NCBI GenBank assembly: GCA_016281475.1
Contig: JAEEIS010000082.1
Span: 1 to 5,505, forward strand
DNA from: Bacteroidales bacterium
GTDB lineage: Bacteria > Bacteroidota > Bacteroidia > Bacteroidales > P3
Direction of reading: 5' to 3'
Length of the DNA: 5,505 bases
How positions within the stretch are numbered: position 1 is the first letter of the stretch; every line of letters begins with the position of its first letter. The notes beneath the pieces are model-generated. The model was not told where the DNA came from, did not search any database, and saw only the letters and a program-made list of their open reading frames with translations. The position numbers were made by a program, and so were the translations under genes. Shown piece by piece: positions 1-5,505 of the stretch.

Positions 1-1
1 A

Positions 2-871
2 AATGTCAGAATCACCCACAACATGATGCAGGGTGGGAGCTATGCTGTCAGCATAAATGGCAATTCAGCGACCGATCCGTTCCTGAATATAATAGTTGAC
101 AGCAATGAGATGGTCAGCCAGCGAACCGGTATTAGCATATCTTATGCCAATGTGACCAGTATTTCGCATAACAGGATGCTCTCCCGCCGACCCACAAAAA
201 ACCCCGTCAATTATACAGGTCTCTTTTTCTCAAACGGAATTGTTGACAGTATTGTCGGGAATTATATCGATGGCCTCCGCGACACCAAGAACCAGTTGAG
301 CGGTCGCGGCATGTATTTCAACAATATGATGGCGGCTGACAGCAGCTGCACGTTCGTGGCCAACAACTGTGTCCTTACCAAAATTGCCGGCACCACCTAT
401 GCGGTCCAGCTAATTGTCTCATCGGTGAAATTCTACCACAACACCGTCCGTGCCACAGCCATTACAAACAACACTTCATATTGTTTGCATATCAACCGCG
501 GTATTGGTGGATTGGAGCAGCGTATATGCGGAAACATTTTTGATGCCTCCAAAGCTGAAGGGGCAATTTATATCAACAGTTTGAGTGGTACAAAGCCCTG
601 CTTCACCGACTATAATGATTACAGCAATGTTGACGGGCTGCGCCTTGCGAGCATCAATGGTGTGTCATGCAATGACATTGCCGGCATAATGGCCGCCTCA
701 AAAGCTGATTCGCACAGCGTGTCAGTCACCCCGATCTATCTGGATATGACAAAGGATTTGAAGGTGATTCCGGTCTCACAACTGCTGATGCCCCGCTTGA
801 ATGAAGTGAAGACTGACATTAACGGCAAGGCGCGTCCTGTGAACACGCTGATGGGAGCTTTTGAAGGTGAT
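2..871 (+). repeat. Module copy 1: beta-helix plus closing motif (5' part outside window)
   Basis: This is the first copy of a large protein-level repeat inside the left gene. Seven rungs carry an Asn at residues 7, 35, 57, 87, 122, 147 and 178 (THNM, SNEM, HNRM, GNYI, NNCV, HNTV, GNIF). A YNDY segment follows, then the closing motif MPRLNEVKTDINGKAR...GAFE. That ending resembles the D-x-(D/N)-G-x-x-R...GA(Y/F)E ending common after beta-helices in Bacteroidota surface proteins. The opening part of this copy lies before the window. Confidence 0.85.
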
Positions 872-3208
872 GCGGAAAAGAATGACGCCTCCTTGAGCGA
901 CTTTTCCAAAACGGATTTGGTCAAGGGAAGCAGCTCGCCTGTTTATGTGACCTTGGCAAACATGGGCAGCGGCAACCTCACTTCTGTCACCATCCGCTGG
1001 ACGTTCAACGGGGTGGCCCAGACCGCTTTGAACTGGAAGGGCAATCTGCCATACAGGGGCGTTGCTGTAGTGCAGCTCGGCAGCATAGTTCCGAGTTCCT
1101 CCAACAAGCTGGTCGCCTGGGTGGAGAAACCAAATTCCCAAAACGACGCCAACCACAGCAACGATACGGTTTTTTATAGCAAATACATCTGTAGCGGTCC
1201 GATTGCCGGCGGCAGCTATACATTGGGCGGATACAATCCCACCTACGCGGACGAGGAGGAGCTGGTGAATGCGTTGTATAACTGCGGCATTACCGGGCCG
1301 GTTACCATCACCGTCCGCACCGGCAAATACGGCCAGCTGAACCTGCCTGACAGCATTCCTGGTTCCAGCTCCAAAAACACTGTCACTTTCAAGGCTGCCA
1401 AGGGTGATTCCCCTGTGTTTGACGGTGGAAGCGGCAAGCCGGGCCTGTTTGCCCGCAACCTCAAATATGTCACATTCCAGGAACTCACCTTCGGTAACAC
1501 CACCGACGGGCTGGCCGGTGTTGATATGGCGGGCAGCTGCTCCCATGTCACTTTCAGAGGATGCAACATCTATGCATGCGCCACCTGCACAACTAATCTT
1601 TACAAAGCGTTCAGCTACACCAGAAAGGACAACATCAGCTACCCGGTTGAGGTGCGGCTTGTGGGCAACCGCATTGTCGGCGGTTTTTACGGCCTTTACC
1701 TCAATCAGATTGCTGGAACTTCGGGCAACATCAAGCTCTCATCCGTGTATATTGACAGCAACGAACTGGCTGATGCCTATTTTTATGGCATGTACGTAAA
1801 TTACTACGGTAATTTCCCAAGCATCAGCCACAACCGCATCCGGAGCCGTACCGGTTTGAAAAACACCCATTACGGAGCCTATATCAGTTATTATGTCACT
1901 ATAGGGAATATGGAGGGGAACCGTTTCCTGACCAACGCCAGCATGGGTTACGGCTTATATCTTGCCAATTATGTCAATCATGCGAATTATTCCAGCCATT
2001 CAGCCATGATCACCAATAACGAGATAATGGTTATTGGAAGTAATGCGCAGTATGGCCTTTCGCTAAACGCATCAAACTGCAGGCTGGATATCCACCACAA
2101 CAGCATCTATGTGAAATCTGACAGTGGCGCCGCATACGGTTTCAATTTCACCCCCTCCTCCAATGCTACCTACAAGACAAATTTCACACGGAACCTCATT
2201 TCAGTCAATGGCATAAGCAACTATCCGATTTGTATTCGGAGCGCCAATTATGGGAGTTCGTATGGCCTGCGTGAGTGGAACGACTTTTATTCCAAGGACA
2301 ATGTGGCTTATCTGTATACAGCTACAGCCAACAAGTATCTGACCACTATCGCCGAATTACAGGCTGTCACCGGTCAGGACAGCAACTCGCTGAAACGTCT
2401 TCCCTCCTTCGCGGATTTGGATAAGGGGCTGGATTTGAAAGATTATAATTCCCTGCTCTGCCCCAGGGTCGACAGTGTGCGCACCGACATTAGCGGGCAC
2501 CAGCGGAATTCGAGCACAACAATCGGCTGTTACGCCACATCGGTCTTCTCCGATGAATATGTCATGAAGGTATCATCAAGCAATAACAGTATGGGCACAG
2601 TTGCGGGGGCAGGAACCTACGCTGGCGGCACCCGTGTGAAAATTACGGCCACTGCCGCACTGCACCACCATTTCCTGCGCTGGAACGACGGCAACAGGGA
2701 GAATCCGCGCTACGTGGTTATATGGAAGGACACCTCATTCACCGCCACTTTTGCTCCGGACACCCACATGGTCACACTGCATTCCAACGACACCAATATG
2801 GGTACTGTAACCGGTGGCGGCTCCTATGCCTACGGAAAAACCGCCACGCTGAAGGCCAGTGCGAAGCCTGACCACTATTTCAAACAGTGGAGCGATGGCA
2901 ACAAGCAGAACCCGCGCCAGCTGACCGTGACAAAGGATGTGGAGCTGACCGCCACCTTTGAGCCTGGCGATGCCATTCGCGATGCGGAGGCGCAGCGGCT
3001 GGCCATCTATCCCAATCCGGTGGGGAAGGCATTGTTCATCACCAACGGGGAACGATATGATGGAACCGCCTACGAGGTTGCCGACATGACTGGGCGGCTG
3101 GTGCTGCGCGGCAGCTATAACGCCTCGGAGGGCATCAACGTTGAAGACCTTGCCGACGGGATATACCTGTTGCGCATGGGGAACGTTACGGGACGGTTCG
3201 TAAAATAA
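2..3208 (+). CDS. Large T9SS-exported parallel beta-helix surface protein (5' partial)
   Basis: This is the C-terminal 1068 residues of a secreted protein, numbered from the first complete codon at nt 2. The frame is open to the window edge and already inside a beta-helix rung, so the Met codons at nt 23 and 26 are internal and the true start and signal peptide are upstream. Domain order: beta-helix 1 (about 1-245), a closing motif with TDINGKAR and GAFE (262-290), a CARDB-like domain (295-397), a second module opening with GGSYTLGG (398-848), two InlB-B-like repeats (853-990) and a T9SS type A sorting domain (999-1068). Asn-ladder rungs such as HNR, GNR, SNE and HNS recur every 22-35 residues. 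Beta-helix proteins of this kind in Bacteroidota include polysaccharide lyases and adhesins. I see no recognisable lyase active site, so an adhesive, glycan-binding or structural surface role is inference. The stop TAA (3206-3208) runs into the shared terminator. Confidence is high for class and export route, low for function. Confidence 0.93.
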   Translation, partial: NVRITHNMMQGGSYAVSINGNSATDPFLNIIVDSNEMVSQRTGISISYANVTSISHNRMLSRRPTKNPVNYTGLFFSNGIVDSIVGNYIDGLRDTKNQLSGRGMYFNNMMAADSSCTFVANNCVLTKIAGTTYAVQLIVSSVKFYHNTVRATAITNNTSYCLHINRGIGGLEQRICGNIFDASKAEGAIYINSLSGTKPCFTDYNDYSNVDGLRLASINGVSCNDIAGIMAASKADSHSVSVTPIYLDMTKDLKVIPVSQLLMPRLNEVKTDINGKARPVNTLMGAFEGDAEKNDASLSDFSKTDLVKGSSSPVYVTLANMGSGNLTSVTIRWTFNGVAQTALNWKGNLPYRGVAVVQLGSIVPSSSNKLVAWVEKPNSQNDANHSNDTVFYSKYICSGPIAGGSYTLGGYNPTYADEEELVNALYNCGITGPVTITVRTGKYGQLNLPDSIPGSSSKNTVTFKAAKGDSPVFDGGSGKPGLFARNLKYVTFQELTFGNTTDGLAGVDMAGSCSHVTFRGCNIYACATCTTNLYKAFSYTRKDNISYPVEVRLVGNRIVGGFYGLYLNQIAGTSGNIKLSSVYIDSNELADAYFYGMYVNYYGNFPSISHNRIRSRTGLKNTHYGAYISYYVTIGNMEGNRFLTNASMGYGLYLANYVNHANYSSHSAMITNNEIMVIGSNAQYGLSLNASNCRLDIHHNSIYVKSDSGAAYGFNFTPSSNATYKTNFTRNLISVNGISNYPICIRSANYGSSYGLREWNDFYSKDNVAYLYTATANKYLTTIAELQAVTGQDSNSLKRLPSFADLDKGLDLKDYNSLLCPRVDSVRTDISGHQRNSSTTIGCYATSVFSDEYVMKVSSSNNSMGTVAGAGTYAGGTRVKITATAALHHHFLRWNDGNRENPRYVVIWKDTSFTATFAPDTHMVTLHSNDTNMGTVTGGGSYAYGKTATLKASAKPDHYFKQWSDGNKQNPRQLTVTKDVELTATFEPGDAIRDAEAQRLAIYPNPVGKALFITNGERYDGTAYEVADMTGRLVLRGSYNASEGINVEDLADGIYLLRMGNVTGRFVK
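884..1192 (+). other. CARDB-like Ig-type domain between the two beta-helix modules
   Basis: Residues 295-397 have the pattern of CARDB domains: a V-Y-V-T-L-A-N-M-G-S-G strand and turn, then TIRWTFNG, a buried Val-rich strand (GVAVVQLG), and a closing KLVAWVEKPNSQNDANHSND ending of the 'N..N..ND' type. CARDB domains are beta-sandwiches used as spacers or adhesion modules in surface proteins. The second module lacks one; InlB-B-like repeats take that place. Assignment is by motif pattern only. Confidence 0.7.
1193..2545 (+). repeat. Module copy 2: complete beta-helix plus closing motif
   Basis: This is the second and complete copy. It opens with GGSYTLGG (residues 403-410) and a TGPVTITVRTGKY strand, the usual start of this class of helix (GTYTIGG...GPVTFNV...GTY). 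Its rungs have Asn at 556, 587, 611, 640, 673, 700 and 731. It ends with a WNDF segment and LLCPRVDSVRTDISGHQR. The part matching copy 1 starts near nt 1649. The closing motif has drifted: GAFE of copy 1 is GCYA here. DNA identity is low, so the duplication is old. Confidence 0.87.
2558..2971 (+). repeat. Two tandem 69-residue InlB-B-like repeats
   Basis: Two 207-nt units (2558-2764 and 2765-2971) align without gaps, with about 28 of 68 residues identical by hand count. Conserved in both are MGTV, a GxGxYA turn, Fx(R/Q)WxDGN, NPR, KD and TATFxP. This is the pattern of the divergent InlB B-repeat (bacterial repeat) domain, a small beta-rich module common in Bacteroidota and Firmicutes surface proteins. 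It probably acts as a stalk between the beta-helices and the sorting domain. Confidence 0.88.
2996..3205 (+). other. T9SS type A C-terminal sorting domain of the beta-helix protein
   Basis: The last 70 residues contain RLAIYPNPV, DMTGRLVLRG, LADGIYLLRM and a basic end (GRFVK). These are the landmarks of the type A sorting domain, which directs proteins through the type IX outer-membrane translocon and is normally removed by the PorU sortase. It implies an N-terminal signal peptide outside the window. Confidence 0.93.
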
Positions 3209-3244
3209 AAAAAATGGATGCCAATCAGGCATCCATTTTTTTTT
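3207..3244. terminator. Bidirectional intrinsic terminator shared by the convergent genes
   Basis: A perfect 9-bp stem, ATGGATGCC (3214-3222) with GGCATCCAT (3228-3236), closes a 5-nt AATCA loop. It is flanked by A8 (3207-3214) and T9 (3236-3244), which extend the pairing by seven A-T pairs. Read on either strand this gives a stem followed by a U-tract, so it should end both transcripts. It fills the 37-nt gap: its A-tract contains the last two bases of the left gene's TAA, and its T-tract ends one base before the right gene's stop. Folding energy was not calculated. Confidence 0.93.
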
Positions 3245-3245
3245 A

Positions 3246-5505
3246 TTATTGTTTTACAATCTTGAAAACGTTGCTGCGCTGCTGACCGTCGGTGATTTTG
3301 AGGAAATAAATCCCGTTGCGGTAAGGCTGCAGGGAGAGTTCCGAACGGTTCCCATCTAACATCCCTTTTGACAGCACCCTGCCAAGCGCATCGGTGAGGC
3401 AGTAGTTTGCCTGTGCCGTTCCGTCAGGGAGGATGATTTGGATTTGCCCCTGTGCCGGATTGGGATAGAGCTCGGCGGCCAGTGTATGTGAAATGTTTCC
3501 GACATTGACCTCGCACCGGATGACAGCCTGCCTCCGCGTCACATATCCGCACTCGTCGGTGACTTCAAGGAACAGGGTGTCCATTCCGCTGCCGGAGACA
3601 TCAACAATAATCCATGAGAGTGTGTCGTCACCATTGATTTTCCAGCCTGAATTGCTGGAAAGATGCCAGCGGTATTGCGCCTTCTCCATATTCTCCACGC
3701 TGAACAGGGCAAGGCTGCGGCCTGAGAAGCTGTTCCTCCCCTGAATTTCGGATACGGAGGTGATGCTGTCGCAATAGATGAGGCGCAGGTTTTGGCTTTC
3801 ATGGCATCCCTTGTGTGCGCTGTAGGCGTGGGCGGTGAGCAGGCCCTGTCCGCGGCTGCCGACCTTCATGATGCAAAGGAGCGAATCGGCGTTTTCCAGC
3901 TGCCATTGCGGGCTGTTGAGCTCCCAACGGTAGCTGGAGGCTCCGGTTACGGCCGGTATTGAGAATTCATAGTCCCCGATGCTGTCGATGCTTGTGGCTC
4001 CGCTGATGGGCGCCATGCTCCCAATGGGGGAGTCACATTGCAGGTGCAGCACCACAACGCTGTCGTTTTTGTTTGAAAATCTGAAAATTTGCTTATAGTC
4101 ACCGCTCTTTTTGATTTCCATGCCGTTCCAGACCATCGGGCCGCAGATGGCGGTGTCGCTCTCCCTGTAGGCGGAGAGCGGACGGGTGTTATAGCTGAGA
4201 TGGTAGTCCCAGTCCGGAAGCAGCTGGGTGGATGGGGTGTAGCAGCTGTCGTTCGCATTGCCGAACAGTTGGTAACGCAGTTCGTTCTTTTCTATCAGAG
4301 CGTGATTGTATCCTTTTGCAATGATTTGCGCCGACTGGCTGCTATAGTGGCATTGCAGTGAGAAGGAGTTGCGAAGGTTGTCCACGTTACTGCCGGACAT
4401 GGTGGCGATTGTGTCGCCGTTCCGGTAGCTGTAGCCCGGCACGAATCGCACCATGACTGAAAGTGCCCTGTTTTCCGGTACCTCATATCCTAATGCTGTG
4501 GCTTTGCCGTAATTCATCGGTATGCTCATGGTCGTGCGCAGCGTGTCCTTGGGTTGGAGAGGATAGCGGATGGTTACGCAGTTGGCAGTTTGCGGACGTA
4601 TCGGTCCGGTCAGCACCTTGGGGCAGAGGAATGCCTGCCCGTCAATATTTATGATTGTGCAGTTGGTGTCGTTGGCGTCGTAGTGCGCCAGATAGATGTA
4701 AAGGGTGTCAGGTGCGTCATTCTCCGTATGGAGCCGTCCCAGTTTGTATTTGTAGTTCAGCCGCAGGCTGTCAAGACGGTAGTTGCCCTGGAACAGCTGC
4801 CGGTTGTGCGAATATCCGAAGGCCAGCGCGGTGGGGTTAAGCATTGTGCCGATACTGTGCAGGTCGCATGAGGCGGTGATGTCCCCGTAGATGTGCAGGC
4901 AGGTGTCGGGGAGCATCAGATGAAGGGAATTGCCGAGGCTGGCGCTGTTGAATTCATCGGAGGCGACCCATCCTTTCCTCTGTTCCTCAAGGTATGGGTT
5001 CAGGTTGATGACCGCACGCTGGTCGCGCGAATAGTTCCCGCTGCCGCCGCCGGTGCCGACACCGCCCGGGCAGAGGCTGTCGATGGTGCAGTAGCAGTTG
5101 TATTTCCCGCTCCATCCCCAGTTGAAATGGAACATGTCGTTGGCGTCAAAGCCGTCGCAGACAAAGGCGTGGCCGGCACCGCCCGTGTATCCGTATCCCG
5201 AAAAGACCATCGGCTGGCTGTTGCGGAGTTGGGCCTTCAGCAGGTTTTTCCATTGAGTGTCGTTGTAGTCGTTTTTTTTGACACCGGTGGCGTGGCTGTA
5301 GCCGAAATAGTTCTGGAAGGCGCGCAGCGCGTCGTTGGAGTTGTTCCAGTCCGCATACACGTAGGCGCCGCTGCCGGATGCCGAGTAGCTCATGTTCACG
5401 GACACACCGCAGTGGTACAGCAGCTGCGCCACCGCAGCCCGCTGGTAGGCTTTGGGGAAGGTTCCGAAATATTCGGGCATGTTGTTGTACTGGTACCATG
5501 TGTTC
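3246..5505 (-). CDS. C10 family (streptopain-like) cysteine peptidase with T9SS sorting domain (5' partial)
   Basis: This is the C-terminal 752 residues of a secreted cysteine peptidase, numbered from the first complete codon at nt 5504. Residues 1-171 match the second half of the C10 fold of Streptococcus SpeB and Bacteroidota homologues such as interpain and PrtT: an AVAQLLYHCGVSVNMSY helix region, GHAFVCDGF with the catalytic His112, FHFNWGWSG with Asn128 and Trp129, and a glycine-rich GVGTGGGSGNY loop. The catalytic Cys and the propeptide lie beyond the window edge. The Met at nt 5480 is internal, because the homology begins before it. Then come an unassigned beta-rich region (172-495), two PKD-like domains (496-577 and 585-665) and a T9SS type A sorting domain (675-752, with YPNP and NGIYFLKI). 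The expected role is an extracellular or cell-surface endopeptidase for nutrition or host-protein degradation. An A8 run codes for K76-K77. The frame is intact throughout the visible part. Confidence 0.94.
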   Translation of the reverse strand, partial: NTWYQYNNMPEYFGTFPKAYQRAAVAQLLYHCGVSVNMSYSASGSGAYVYADWNNSNDALRAFQNYFGYSHATGVKKNDYNDTQWKNLLKAQLRNSQPMVFSGYGYTGGAGHAFVCDGFDANDMFHFNWGWSGKYNCYCTIDSLCPGGVGTGGGSGNYSRDQRAVINLNPYLEEQRKGWVASDEFNSASLGNSLHLMLPDTCLHIYGDITASCDLHSIGTMLNPTALAFGYSHNRQLFQGNYRLDSLRLNYKYKLGRLHTENDAPDTLYIYLAHYDANDTNCTIINIDGQAFLCPKVLTGPIRPQTANCVTIRYPLQPKDTLRTTMSIPMNYGKATALGYEVPENRALSVMVRFVPGYSYRNGDTIATMSGSNVDNLRNSFSLQCHYSSQSAQIIAKGYNHALIEKNELRYQLFGNANDSCYTPSTQLLPDWDYHLSYNTRPLSAYRESDTAICGPMVWNGMEIKKSGDYKQIFRFSNKNDSVVVLHLQCDSPIGSMAPISGATSIDSIGDYEFSIPAVTGASSYRWELNSPQWQLENADSLLCIMKVGSRGQGLLTAHAYSAHKGCHESQNLRLIYCDSITSVSEIQGRNSFSGRSLALFSVENMEKAQYRWHLSSNSGWKINGDDTLSWIIVDVSGSGMDTLFLEVTDECGYVTRRQAVIRCEVNVGNISHTLAAELYPNPAQGQIQIILPDGTAQANYCLTDALGRVLSKGMLDGNRSELSLQPYRNGIYFLKITDGQQRSNVFKIVKQ
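3249..3482 (-). other. T9SS type A C-terminal sorting domain of the peptidase
   Basis: Residues 675-752 contain LYPNP, LTDALGRVLSKG, YRNGIYFLKI and a basic tail (VFKIVKQ), the full type A pattern. It is clearly related in plan to the sorting domain of the convergent gene but differs at most positions, so this is not a recent copy. Confidence 0.94.
3510..4019 (-). repeat. Tandem pair of PKD-like domains
   Basis: Two related domains of about 80 residues (496-577 and 585-665) repeat with an 86-residue period. YRWEL aligns with YRWHL, a late Cys (C567 with C652) follows, and each ends with another Cys (C578 with C664). The first opens with ISG and has PAVTGASSYRW; the second has SGWKINGDDTLSWIIVDVSG. 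This is the PKD-like (Ig-fold) type frequent just before T9SS sorting domains. The likely role is a spacer or binding module. The paired cysteines could form a disulfide in each domain. Confidence 0.75.
4020..4991 (-). other. Unassigned beta-rich region between peptidase and PKD-like domains
   Basis: Residues 172-495 match no family I can name. The composition suggests beta-sandwich domains: strands such as YRLDSLRLNYKYKLG, PDTLYIYLAHYD, CVTIRYPLQPKDTLR and ALSVMVRFVPGY, with nine cysteines spread through it. Similar 'DSL/DTL' strand patterns with a V-x-V-x-F-x-P-G-Y segment are seen in other T9SS cargo of Bacteroidales. The role could be substrate binding or spacing; neither is shown by the sequence. 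Confidence 0.55.
4992..5504 (-). other. C10 peptidase catalytic domain (C-terminal half)
   Basis: Catalytic His112 is the CAC read at nt 5171-5169, in GHAFVCDGF. Asn128 and Trp129 of NWGWSG are at 5123-5118. These match SpeB H340, N356 and W357 from recalled family knowledge. The region after NWGW reads NCYCTIDSLCP where SpeB has a DGFF-type segment and LNP, so three cysteines (C137, C139, C145) sit close to the active-site wall, with two more at C32 and C116. The nucleophilic Cys is outside the window, so activity cannot be confirmed. Confidence 0.92.

Noticed and set aside
23..28. ATG codons at nt 23 and 26 as the start of the left gene
   Set aside because: The frame is open upstream to the window edge and codes for a helix rung (VRITHN) that aligns with VRLVGN in module 2. 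There is no signal peptide after these codons.
776..1546. 256-codon open frame on the - strand opposite the beta-helix gene
   Set aside because: It is antisense to a strongly supported domain-bearing gene, its translation shows no recognisable domain, and it breaks no pattern in the + strand frame. It is explained by the codon composition of the real gene.
2558..2971. The 207-nt tandem repeat as a recombination-prone DNA repeat
   Set aside because: The two units match well as protein but have diverged in DNA, so they are a domain repeat and not a recent DNA tandem repeat.
2735..3232. 165-codon open frame on the - strand beginning inside the terminator
   Set aside because: It starts within the hairpin and runs antisense to the InlB-B-like repeats and the sorting domain. 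The apparent protein is a shadow.
3207..3244. The inverted repeat as a mobile-element end or attachment site
   Set aside because: The flanking A and T runs, short loop and position between two convergent stops fit a terminator fully. There is no transposase, no target duplication and no second copy in the window.
4089..4871. Several overlapping open frames on the + strand and other frames within the peptidase gene
   Set aside because: All lie opposite or out of frame to the continuous 752-codon peptidase frame, with no domains and no ribosome-binding site that I can defend.
5478..5480. ATG at nt 5480 as the start of the peptidase gene
   Set aside because: The frame continues upstream (NTWYQYNN) with C10-like sequence, and a C10 enzyme needs its catalytic Cys and propeptide before this point.

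Overview
The window is almost wholly coding. It holds the 3' ends of two large, convergent genes for secreted proteins, separated by 37 bp. Both products end in a type A C-terminal sorting domain of the type IX secretion system (T9SS): a YPNP motif, a D-x-x-GR turn, a (D/N)GIY motif and a basic tail. T9SS is confined to the Bacteroidota. The sorting domains, a C10 cysteine peptidase domain, the moderate base composition and an A/T-flanked hairpin terminator all fit an anaerobic, host-associated or gut-type member of the Bacteroidales. Genus cannot be fixed from this sequence.

Left part, + strand (nt 2-3208): the last 1068 codons of a large surface or extracellular protein; the start lies before the window. 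In order it shows a parallel beta-helix, a closing motif, a CARDB-like Ig-type domain, a second complete beta-helix module with its own closing motif, two tandem 69-residue InlB-B-like repeats and the T9SS sorting domain. The two beta-helices match rung for rung at an offset of about 552 residues, so the gene grew by duplication of a very large module.

Middle (nt 3207-3244): a perfect inverted repeat flanked by A8 and T9 fills the gap between the genes. It should work as an intrinsic terminator in both directions, and it overlaps the stop codon of the left gene.

Right part, - strand (nt 5504-3246): the last 752 codons of a peptidase family C10 (streptopain/SpeB-type) cysteine peptidase. The catalytic His and the NWGW motif are present; the catalytic Cys must lie beyond the window edge. 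After the peptidase domain come about 324 residues of unassigned beta-rich sequence, two PKD-like domains and a T9SS sorting domain.

Both proteins are expected to use the same export route: Sec across the inner membrane, T9SS across the outer membrane, removal of the C-terminal domain, then anchoring to the surface or release. They are convergent, so they are not an operon, and nothing here shows that they act together. There are no RNA genes, mobile elements, CRISPR arrays, promoters or replication sites in the window, since both gene starts are outside it. I see no sign of an undescribed multi-gene system. The points worth a second look are the module duplication, the cysteine-rich variant of the C10 domain, an A8 run inside that domain, the unassigned middle region and the shared terminator.
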